Shown piece by piece: positions 55,701-64,000 of a stretch of DNA of 64,000 nt. The notes below the pieces were generated by a model. That model saw only the letters and a program-made list of their open reading frames with translations, searched no databases and had not been told where the DNA came from. Numbering within the stretch: the first letter of the stretch is position 1; each line of letters begins with the position of its first letter. The stretch is from Calliopum simillimum (Eukaryota; Arthropoda; Insecta; Diptera; Lauxaniidae): contig OX638369.1 in NCBI GenBank assembly GCA_951812925.1, positions 17,575,329-17,639,328 of the forward strand, written 5' to 3'. The position numbers and the translations under genes are program-made.

Positions 55701-58451
55701 ATAAAACAATTAGTTTTGGTGCGCTTAGTCATTAAGTGTGACAAATTTTAGGTGTGCTATATATAATATTTAAATAGGTGTTCCAGGGGGTTAAGCTGGT
55801 GTTACTCCTTAAAAATTTAACTAAAAAATAATAATATAAACGCGGTGTATCTGTCGTTGATTCGGGTGTATTGGGTTAAGCTCTCGCTTTCGCCTCTTTG
55901 GTGAAATTATCCGTATAAAATTGTTGTGAACTATTTTAGTCCTTGAATTTTTCTTTTAAAGTTCTGCTTTGTGGAGAGACACAGTGGAAGGCAGTTATGC
56001 AGTCTACGAAAATAAAAAAAAAATATTCCACTCTAACAATTGATCGACAATTATTCTTCAGGTGTTAATTTGATTCGCGTACACGGAAAGAAAAGTTTCA
56101 TAGTTTTTTTGTAGCAAAAATCGTTCAAAAATTGCTGAACTTTTGTTAATCTTCGTACATTTTACATATTTATTGAAAAACTGCCTAAAAATTTTATGAA
56201 GGAAATATTTCAATATAAGCATAGTAAAAATTATGAAACAGGAATACAATTTTGTTTGTTTTTTTTTTTTAACAATTTATATTAAAAAAAGAGAAGTAAT
56301 AGCTTAAACACAATTGGAGCGTACGACGAATTTCGCCAGACGAATATTCGCTGTCAAAAAAAATTCGTCGACGAAGTTCGCTCTGTTAAACACAATCAGA
56401 GTGACGACGGCAATAGTTGTTTTTATTTTAAATTGTTGTTTATGTTCTCTGATGACAATTTTAATAAATAAATATTAAATAAAATCTCATATTCTTTGAA
56501 TTTTTTCTAAGAAATCTAAAAATTTTATATTAAAAATGTATTTTTCCGGTTTGACATTTCCAAAAATCGTTGCCGCCGGCGGCAAAATTAAAACTACTTC
56601 TATTGCAACATTGCAACGAATATTCGTCGGGCGAATTTCGTCGTTCGGTGCGGTTGTGTTCAACTTCATATACTCTTGTGTGTTTTAATTTTGACAGCGA
56701 ATATTCGTCGGGCGAAATTCGTCGTACGCTCCAATTGTGCTTAAGCTACAATCGATACAAAAAAAAAAAAAAACTTAAAATTAATGAAAAAAAAAAAAAA
56801 AATTTTTTTATGTGTTTAGCATTGCGCTCATTAGCCATCAGCACCACTGCTACCATTAAAGTTGGCAGAAACTCTATTTGTTTTAAAATGACCTTCTACC
56901 AAATTATCAAGCAAAAAACAAAATTTGAATATTTCCTGTTCGACACATAGAAATTATTGAGTCGGAATTTTTCCCAGCTTTATTAAAATTTTGTATATGT
57001 TTTCGTATAGAAGTTAAATCGTTTATTATAAAAATTGATATGCTGCTGCCTACACAGAGCGAAGAAAAAACCACGTTCGTGAGTGTTTTAACTACGTTTC
57101 GTTGCTGATTTGGATTTAACAACGCTCCAAGCTCATATTTGTATGGTGCGTTGCAAAATCACTCACAAACGTGGTTGAAACTTATTCAACAACGCTGGTT
57201 GCCAAGCGTTGTTAAATATGAATCAGCAACGAAACGTAGTCAAAACACTCCGAAACGTTGTTAAACTCAAATCAGCAACGAAGCGTAGATAAAACACTCA
57301 CGAAACGTAGCTAAATCCAAATCAGCTCATTTCAAAACAAATAGACTTTCAGTCAACTTCACAATAATGATGCCCGTAGTTGAGTTGCTAACGTCCGCAT
57401 CTATCACACCACAGGTTCCAGGTTCAAATCTCAAAATCAAAACAAAAAAATTTTATTTAAAGCATAAAATTGAAAATAAAAAATGAAAATAATGTCAGTT
57501 TTCATTGCCGTTTACAGAAAAAAAATTAATTCAAAAAAATTTTTTTTTTCTTTTATATTTCATATAGCAACGCGCGTTGTTAAATCACTCACAAACGTAG
57601 TTGAAACCCATTTAGCAACGCGCGTAGTTAAAACTGCAACTAACGAGCCATGCTCAAAACTTGGGTCGCCACGTGGTTAAAATAACTAAGTTTCTGCCAC
57701 TTTTGACAATGTTGTTTTCTCTGTGTAATGTTTGCTCACAAAAAAACCTACATCTGTCTTTTGCACGTATTTTATGGTAATTTTGATATATTTTTTCTTT
57801 CCGTGTACGATCGATTTCTCCGGAGTTCAGTTTATTTCTATCGAATAGCCGAAAGCAAGTTTTTTGCTTTTTTACTTAGAGCGCTTTTTTTCAACTCTTA
57901 TAGCAAAGGGGGGTATAAAGGATATACTCTTCGAAAACTGAACAAAAAAAGTTTCCCGTCAACAGATAATAGAGAACGTGGTAAGCCAAAAGTCACCTAT
58001 TAAAGTTCGTTAAAGAGGTAAATCCGAGAATGCGAAAAATTATAAAATCAAAGTCATTTGAAAGAAGCGCATTCAATGGAGACGATTTATTTTTGCTCTA
58101 TGCTAAAAACAAAAGCTTATACTAGTACTTAATACTTAAAAAATCGTATATTGACGTATTAAAAATCTTACCTTTTACTGGCTTAAAGCCATATAGCTCC
58201 AGCACTGGTAGGCCATCGGACATAAACTGCCGAATATGCAGCCAATTTTCAGCATCAGTATACTGTTGCCCTCGTAACGGATTTAAAGTCTCGATGTATG
58301 GTATTATTTTGCCTTCAATAAGTTTTGAATTCTTAAGACTCTGGTCAATTTGACTTGACGACTGTGGAGACGATTCACTGGCATACACCGCTGTGGTTAT
58401 TGCTAACAATGCGAACAGACCGATGGTTGAGAAAACTGATGTTGCAGCCAT
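49789..58451 (-). CDS. mfas: Secreted FAS1-domain protein, probably midline fasciclin, seven exons
   Basis: Exons on the minus strand are 58451-58172, 52533-52212, 52157-51757, 51693-51572, 51515-51400, 50458-50341 and 50268-49789. All junctions are GT-AG and phases give 612 aa. I chose the ATG at 58451 because its context is CAAAATGG and a signal peptide (residues 1-24, ending VYA) follows at once. An upstream in-frame ATG at 58517 would bury it. Three FAS1 domains lie at about 40-200 (divergent; FTLIIPK), 233-375 (FTVLIPADNAF, LRNHFLP) and 390-528 (YTFFVPEDTAF, LLNHFVRG), with several N-glycosylation sequons (NAT, NLT, NVT, NYT). An acidic tail ends FNYDLPKK with no GPI-type hydrophobic end. 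This favours mfas over GPI-anchored Fas1. FAS1 proteins act in extracellular adhesion. The first coding intron is 5.6 kb and repeat-filled; the others are 54-941 bp. The family is secure; the symbol is inference. Confidence 0.88.
53745..54055. repeat. Diverged direct repeat, period about 175 bp
   Basis: CCGATCGGAAAAGATCGAAA near 53790 and CCGATCGTAAAAGGTCAAAA near 53965 begin similar blocks ending in TTTTCAATT/TTTTTAATT. Lies in the fasciclin 5.6-kb intron. Confidence 0.5.
54515..54625 (-). other. Diverged tRNA-like module
   Basis: On the minus strand an A-box match TGGTGTAGAGG is followed about 70 bases later by a B-box-like GGTTCGTATCC and a T-rich tail. The spacing is longer than in a tRNA. 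It could be a SINE head or chance. Confidence 0.35.
54722..54800 (-). other. tRNA-like module with intact B box
   Basis: On the minus strand GGGTTCGACTCCC (54730-54742) is a perfect B-box/T-loop, with GTTTTACACACACG upstream resembling an anticodon arm and a T-rich run after. No convincing acceptor stem. Likely tRNA-derived repeat or pseudo-tRNA. Confidence 0.4.
54875..55543. mobile_element. TA-flanked TIR element with central tRNA-like core
   Basis: CCCAACAAACAA at 54875 is mirrored by TTGTTTGTTGGG ending 55543, with TA outside (54873-54874, 55544-55545). Words of the type TTTTCAAACG and TGGAAAA recur in both halves. The midpoint (55209) falls at the end of a tRNA-Ile-like sequence. 669 bp, no transposase. 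Confidence 0.7.
55147..55212 (+). other. tRNA-Ile-like core
   Basis: Starts GGCACGTTAGGTCAGTTGAT, close to the 5' half of eukaryotic tRNA-Ile, with an anticodon-loop-like CTAATAA (AAT) and then AGGTTTGGTTCTC as a degraded T arm. Its acceptor and T stems no longer pair fully, so it is not an active tRNA gene. It sits in the middle of the element at 54875-55543. Confidence 0.6.
56302..56746. mobile_element. TA-flanked MITE, family GCTTAAACACAATTGG, copy 2
   Basis: Same TIR and interior as 36656-37070 but in inverse orientation, with TA on both sides (56300-56301, 56747-56748). It carries an additional small segment around GCCGCCGGCGGC (56572). The frame 56570-56950 runs out of it and is not a gene. 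Confidence 0.85.
57053..57725. mobile_element. TA-flanked TIR element with ACG-motif arrays and tRNA-like core
   Basis: CACAGAG at 57053 is mirrored by CTCTGTG ending 57725, with TA outside (57051-57052, 57726-57727). Variants of ACTCACGAAACGTAGTTAAA occur about ten times, in both orientations, on either side of the centre. The midpoint (57389) lies inside a tRNA-like segment. 673 bp, no transposase. Confidence 0.7.
57371..57432 (+). other. tRNA-like core with canonical box spacing
   Basis: TAGTTGAGTTGCTAACG begins 7 bases in (A box) and GGTTCAAATCTC begins at base 51 (B box), the spacing of a class I tRNA. An anticodon-loop-like CTATCAC lies between them. An A-rich tail follows. Stems are imperfect. 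Confidence 0.55.
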
Positions 58452-59989
58452 TTTGTTGTTGCTCTTGGTGTTGTAATTGAGTTTTAAATACATTTCAATG
58501 CATTGATTTATAATCACAATTTTTTCTCTTTTAAGTTGTAATTTATTGAATTTTATAAATAATTTTTTTCGTTTTTTTTTTTATGGCACAATATTCTTTT
58601 TCATGATGAATAAATGCAAATTTGTTTAATTGTTTAAAATCTCACATTGTTTAAAGGTTGGGTTTTTTTTTTATTTATTTTTATATTTAAAAGTTTTACT
58701 TTCTGTATTCCAATTTAAATAACGCGCTCAGAGCTGTGGAAATATGGTGTTGAATATTTAATTGAATTTAAACCAAAAAAAAAAGTTTAACTGACATTAC
58801 TCGGGAATTAAATCATCACTAAGAACGTAACAAAACACTCACAGATATTTATCACTTAACACATATGTACTGTCGAATTATATAAGTTCAGAAGTTCTTT
58901 TGCTTGGAGCGGCTACTTTGTATGCAAAATGTCATGCAAAAATAATAATAATCAACTGAAAATACGGCTACAATCGTAGATATATAACGATTAACTCGTG
59001 CTTAAGAGTAGCTACCGAAACTTTGGTTTTTACCATTGTCAACGTTATATGACACGTAATGTTGAACCACAAATGACGTTCAATGATTGAAGCCTCATTT
59101 ACGGTGCGTCACCTTTATCTATAGAAGATTTAATTGAAAACTGTTGCAGCTACGTTACGTTGTCTAAGTTGATTTAAGCGGCTTGTGTTTTTTGTGGCAG
59201 CTTGAAAAACTAGTTAATATGTGTGTTACCAAACGTGCAACATCTAACGTAACTCTGATTTTCCAGTTTACACACAAAGATTCAAGTAAACAATACAGCG
59301 TACTTGTGAAGAAACAAACAAGCTGCATTGCGTAATTAAGTAGGTGATCTGCACTGTGCGCATGCGTACCAATTTCCTGTAGTTGATTTTTATAAGCCAT
59401 GTTTTTAGTGATCGTCCGCAAATAATGAAGAAAAGTACAAAAAAAATATCATACAAATTTGGAGCAAACCATGTAACACTTTTATCGTAAATGGTGTGTA
59501 CCTAATATAGGCAAATACGTCGCTTTTCTCTAACCTGCTACTTTCTCTCGAAGCAATAGCACTGGCCATTCGACTGCCTTACGCTAGTCAACCACTCAAT
59601 ATCTCACTCTAAACCAATAAGAACGACGCAGCATATTTGTCTCTTTTTCGAAGCCCCATTTTGTTGATTAAAATTTAAGAGAAAGGTGACTTTGCTTTGA
59701 AAAAACTACATAGGGGCCAATATCTTGAGTTTATACTCTAAGGCAGAGATATTCAACCATTCCTACCCCATGAGCCTGACGGGCCAATATCATTACAAAG
59801 GGTTTAGGGGAATAGAAACCTCCCAAGCAATAGAAAGTCTGGATGTCCTCTTTTTTTAAAAAAATCAAAAGTATCGAGGATCAATAGTCCATAAAAAATT
59901 TATAGCAAACACATTTTAAAAAGAAGATTGGAACTGTTTCTCACATAAAATTTCCGTCCATTTGGGGTTCTAATGACAAAAACTGATTT

Positions 59990-60420
59990 TAAATGTTCAT
60001 CCAGTTAAAGAAGATGGTATTAAAATAACGTCAGTTAATTGTTTGGAAGTAACCCCAGGAAAATCTTCATACAAAATTCTGACGTTATTTTCAATTTGTT
60101 TTGGAAATAAAGCCAAAAATTTACTAGGAATAAAAGTTTTTGGGCTTATTTCCAAAACAAACAGGAAATAACGCCAGAATTTTGTATTAAGATTTTTCTG
60201 TTGTTATTTCCAAAAAATTTTCTGGCGTTATTTCCTTTTTGTAAACTACATATTTTTTGGAAATAAACACATTATTTTTGGAAAAAACGCCAGAAAAGTT
60301 TTTGGCTTTATTTCCAAAACAAGATAGAAATAATGCCAGAATTTTGTATGGAGATTTTTCTGGCGTTGTTTCCAAAAATTTTCTGGAGTTATTTTCTCGA
60401 GCCTGTTCACAAACAAAGGT
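59990..60420. repeat. Cluster of short mirrored repeats
   Basis: CTGGCGTTATTTCC-like and GGAAATAACGCCAG-like words, and AGATTTTTCTGxxGTT with its mirror, alternate several times, making a region that can form multiple hairpins. Open frames at 60187-60487 are products of this symmetry. Confidence 0.6.
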
Positions 60421-60989
60421 TGAGCCAAAACCAGAAAATATGTTTTTTATGTTTTTGAGATATTTTTCAGGAAGAGTGCTAAAATAAAGAATTATGGCAG
60501 TTTTCTTCTTGCAAAAAGTTCAGAAGGCATATTGTCAGTAGCACACTCAAAGGGGTTTTGAAATAACTGAATTTCCGCAGAAGCATTACTGAAATCTTCA
60601 AAGCTATTCTTTAATTCTTGTCGTAGAATACCCTTGTGAATCTATTTGGACACATACAATCCAGACCACGAAACCTCTGGATTGAATATCTAACTCATGT
60701 GAAGTTGGCTCCGTGATTTTCGAAAACCCAAAATTTTTTTAGAGTTCTGGGTTCGTTGGGAATAGTTCTGAAGTTCTTTCACAAAATTCGAAATAGGTCT
60801 GCGAAAATGGACCAAAAATCGGAGGTGTACCGTTTTTTGCTCAGCTCCATGTTTTTCACGTAGAGGAGGTCTGATAAACATTTTTAGTTCACATGAAAGA
60901 ATTTTGAAGTTCTTTATACTTTTTTTGGTGAAAAAATTTTTGAGAAAATAATAATTTTTTTTTAAATAAGTTTTTAACAAAAAAAAAGT

Positions 60990-61890
60990 TTTGATTGCAG
61001 ATCTGGATAGTGATCGAAGAGTTGTAAAGAAAATCCTTGTAATATTTTTCCAAAATATTTGTACTTTTCATTTTTATCGAAAAATTAGAAAAAATTGTCG
61101 GTTTTTTTCTAAATATCCGAAAATTAAAATTTTATCGTAGAGGAGTTCTGATTTCAGCTTAAGGTTACGCTCGAAGAGTTCTAAAGAAAATATTTAGTAA
61201 GATTTTTGCAAAATATTTGTACTTTTCATTTCAATCGAAAAATTAGAAAAAATTTTCGGTTTTTTACTAGTGATGAGCAAACCAAGACAATAGCAGTCTT
61301 GGTCTTGGTCTTGTTCTTGCACGTTTAGTCTTGGTCTTGGTTGTGATATTGAGTCTTGATCTTGGTCTTGATTTTGCTCATTAAGTCTTGGTCTCGGTCT
61401 TGGTCTTGGTCTTGAAAAAATTTCTAGAGATATTGAGTATTCAAAGTTTCAAAACCATATTTTTCCAAAGCAGTTGAGCTTTAAGATGCCAAATTTCAAA
61501 TTGAGAGATGATTTTATCTTCGAAACGGGCGTGAAACACCTTTTAACTATAAATTACCAAGACTGAAAAGCATTCTTGGTCTTGACGATTATCGTGTGCA
61601 AGACCAAGACCAAGACCAAGACCAAGACTTGGTCTTGCAAAAATATCAGCGTCTTGGTCTTGCTCTCGCAAAATTACCAAGACCAAGAACAAGACGCAAG
61701 ACCAAGACTAATTTTGCTCATCACAATTTTTTACTTATTATCCGAAAAAGACTATTCGTAGAGGAGTGCTGATTGAAGTTCCGGTTAGGGCTCAAAGAGT
61801 TGTAAAGAAAATCCTTGTAACATTTTTCCGAAATATTTTTACTTTTCATTTTAATCGAAAAATCAAAAAAATTTTCGTTTTTTTTTTTAA
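60990..61890. repeat. About 156-bp tandem repeat, three copies, third split by a MITE
   Basis: GAAGAGTT-x-TAAAGAAAAT recurs at 61016, 61173 and (AAAGAGTT variant) 61794. Removing the 467 bp of insertion and duplication restores a period of 154-157 bp. Units share ATTTGTACTTTTCATTT-like and TCGAAAAATTAGAAAAAATT-like blocks. Confidence 0.75.
61268..61726. mobile_element. hAT-like MITE built of TCTTGG/CCAAGA hexamers
   Basis: TAGTGATGAGCAAA at 61268 is mirrored by TTTGCTCATCACAA ending 61726. TTTTTTAC flanks both sides (61260-61267, 61727-61734). The outer thirds consist largely of TCTTGG hexamers on the left and CCAAGA on the right. No coding; the frame at 61576-61761 is hexamer sequence. Confidence 0.8.
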
Positions 61891-62879
61891 ATATCCAAAA
61901 CGAGACGCAAATCTTTCTTCCGTGGGGCAGCGCATTTTTTCTCTCTCTAGTTACGCCACTGCTACGAGATCATTAGATTTCGCTGTGGACTACGTTATTT
62001 TTACACAAAGCATTGAATAGTGCCAGAAGAGTAATTCCTTACATTTTGACTCTATATTTCCCAAAAATGTGATATGGTGGAGAATTCTTCCTTCCAGAGA
62101 AAAACTCTAAAAAACCACAATCACATCTTTTTGTGACAAGAAAAAAGACCATTTCTATCGGTAAGTGTAATTAAATCAAATATTTATTATATACATTTTT
62201 AACCAAGCTAATTTTTCATTCTAAGATAAAACGTTCATGTTTCTATTTTCGACATTTGGCGTTAATGGTTTAATTGACATCTGTGTGATTTTAATCAGAA
62301 CACTTCATTATTGACCCCTATACTGTTGGGTTGCTCGATCGTGTGCAAGGCTGTCTATAGGTCATAGTTTATTTTTATTTTAACGAATCTGAGTACTTGG
62401 TTGCCTGTGTAAACTTAAATTGGTTTAAATTGAAGATGACTACACAAACAAATTACGACGTAGATTTGAAATATAATATCTGAACGAATGTAGCTGCTTG
62501 TAAATAAATATTGTATAAATATTTAATTTAATTATTTCTCAAAATGAAAAACACAGTCATTTCTTTTAGCATTTTCAAAGTTTTTTTTTAAAGAACTTTA
62601 AGCAACATACACTTCCTTGTATCCAAAAGTGATTTCAATTAATTCACAATTAGTTGGTTGCTTCACATTAAATTAAATAAAGCGAATCTCATCTCACTTT
62701 TCACTGCTTTTATAAGCTACTTTAGGCCAATTATTGGATGCCCAATTCAATTGCAATTGAAATATAAATGCAAAATTATATATTCACATACATATAATAT
62801 ATGTACATATAAAGATGTGTATGTGTTTTTTGTATCTAAAGAAAATGTCACAATCTTTATCCGCAAGATAATCCACTGA

Positions 62880-63260
62880 GACGACGTCGTTCACGTTCTA
62901 ACCGCACTATGCAAAATCCCGAAGTTCACTAGGAGGCACAACGTTTAGAGTCCAGTGCCCAGACCCCATCAGACGATAAGACTACAGCGCACAGCACACC
63001 GTTCGACAATTCGCTATTCGTCGCTTACTGTTCGCCGCCGCCGCCGCTCATTATTCATCATTATGCTTTTCGCTTTTGCGAAATTGAGAATCTGCTCTAC
63101 TCGTTGGAAGATCTGTTGATTTTGAGCCGTTGATTTTTGCTTTTTAGTGGTCGCGGCGCACGTTCGCGTTGCGCGACTCAGCGTCATATCGATTGAGAAA
63201 CCAAAAAAATACCGGCCAGCTGGTTGTCTGTTCTCTGTGCGCCTGTGCATTGTGCTACAC
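62880..63260 (-). promoter_or_regulatory. GC-rich island, candidate promoter and leader exon of the fasciclin gene
   Basis: This is the most CpG-rich stretch of the right half (GCGGCGGCGGCGGCG, GCGCGACTCAGCG). Read on the minus strand it resembles an insect 5' leader and has a good donor (AACA|GTAAGC, intron starting 63028). On the plus strand the same bases contain a coding-like Arg/Ser-rich frame with an in-frame TAG, so a broken exon is an alternative. Confidence 0.35.
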
Positions 63261-64000
63261 AATTAGCTATAACCACGATATCAGCGTAGCAATTTCTTGC
63301 TTGCAGTTGATGAAACAAACAGTTATGTAAATTAATTTTATTTCAGGTTTTTTTCTGTATGTTTTGCCTGGCATTTAAGTATTTATTATTATGAGTGCTG
63401 TGCTGGCATCGAACATCGAGTTACTTGTGTTTGTTGTATCATTATATCGCTTGCATCTTATCACCACTGTGTTAAAAGTTCCTTTTGAGTTTCTTTCCAC
63501 ACAGATTTTTTACAAGTTTTCAATTTTCTTTGGTATTCCGTAACTGTTTTTAATTTTAAATTAATTATAAATAGTTTCACTTAAATATTAATATTCTAGA
63601 AGTAATTAAAATCCTCGCGCTCCCCTATATGTGTTTAGAATGAATGTGTTTTGACATAGAGAAAAACGTGTTCCACAACGTGATCGTGAAAATAAGTCTT
63701 GTTATGAATTTGTCTGGAAATTCCCTCTCGAGAATATTCATATGTGGGTAAGTCTCCGAAAAGTGTACCAAAACATTCCTTTTTTTTTCCCCACCTACTT
63801 TTTTTATTACTTGAAGGCATAGAATATGATGACCTGAACCTCTGGAACATGTTTAAAAAATTAAAAAAATTAAAAAAAAAATTTAAAAAATTAAAAAAAA
63901 AAAAATTAAAATTAGTTTCGCTTAAAAAATATATTTAAAAAATTAAAATAAAATTTTAGTCTCAAAACGCTTAAATAAACTTAAGAAAAATCCAACATTA
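63261..64000. other. A+T-rich flank
   Basis: No supported gene. A lysine-coding A-rich run at 63850-63950 is low complexity. A donor-like GTAAGTCT lies near 63748 with no exon evidence. Confidence 0.35.

Noticed and set aside
59990..61890. CRISPR-like array
   Set aside because: Repeats are mirrored or long tandem units in a fly genome, without unique equal-length spacers.

Overview
This window is A+T-rich nuclear DNA from a higher dipteran fly (Brachycera; a calyptrate or a relative is likely, the species is not established). The grounds are long introns with GTAAGT-type donors, start codons in the insect CAAAATGG context, CAG/CAA-rich glutamine tracts, and three host genes that read cleanly once spliced. 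It is not prokaryotic: there are no operons, and most short open frames are chance or repeat-derived.

Host genes. (1) Plus strand: a UPF0047/YjbQ-family gene with exons at 16047-16236, 26169-26223, 26304-26385 and 26452-26667 (180 aa). A 9.9-kb first intron is packed with palindromic repeats. A 551-codon glutamine-rich open frame (26701-28353) follows in the same frame, has no ATG in its first 260 codons, and may be an alternative C-terminus. (2) Minus strand: a PITH-domain gene (PITHD1-like), five exons between 47115 and 45143, 212 aa. (3) Minus strand: a secreted three-FAS1-domain fasciclin (probably midline fasciclin), seven exons between 58451 and 49789, 612 aa, with a possible promoter and leader exon near 63.03-63.26 kb.

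The rest is a dense, nested collection of non-autonomous DNA elements, many with both termini and target-site duplications readable by eye. Elements with 8-bp duplications (hAT-like) lie at 13024-13773, 31732-32348 and 61268-61726. TTAA-flanked elements lie at 466-1119, 28832-29254 and 41319-41732. TA-flanked elements lie at 4039-5234, 36656-37070, 54875-55543, 56302-56746 and 57053-57725. A 3.3-kb Transib-like element (7728-11038) has CACAGTG termini and a CGCCA duplication. Long foldbacks with arms of 0.4-1.1 kb lie at about 3.5-7.2, 17.4-19.5, 19.7-22.9, 23.9-25.6, 33.8-35.8 and 37.5-38.9 kb. Non-LTR retrotransposon fragments lie at 1-323 and about 23.25-23.93 kb.

The most unusual patterns are: two TA-flanked TIR elements of about 670 bp, each with a tRNA-like core at its exact middle and motif arrays on both sides; the Transib-like element with a 573-bp tandem array that itself carries a tRNA-like module; a foldback that carries a conserved-looking coding fragment in its loop and arms; and the in-frame glutamine-rich extension behind two stop codons. 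Three long hairpins lie in one transcribed intron and could yield hairpin RNA.
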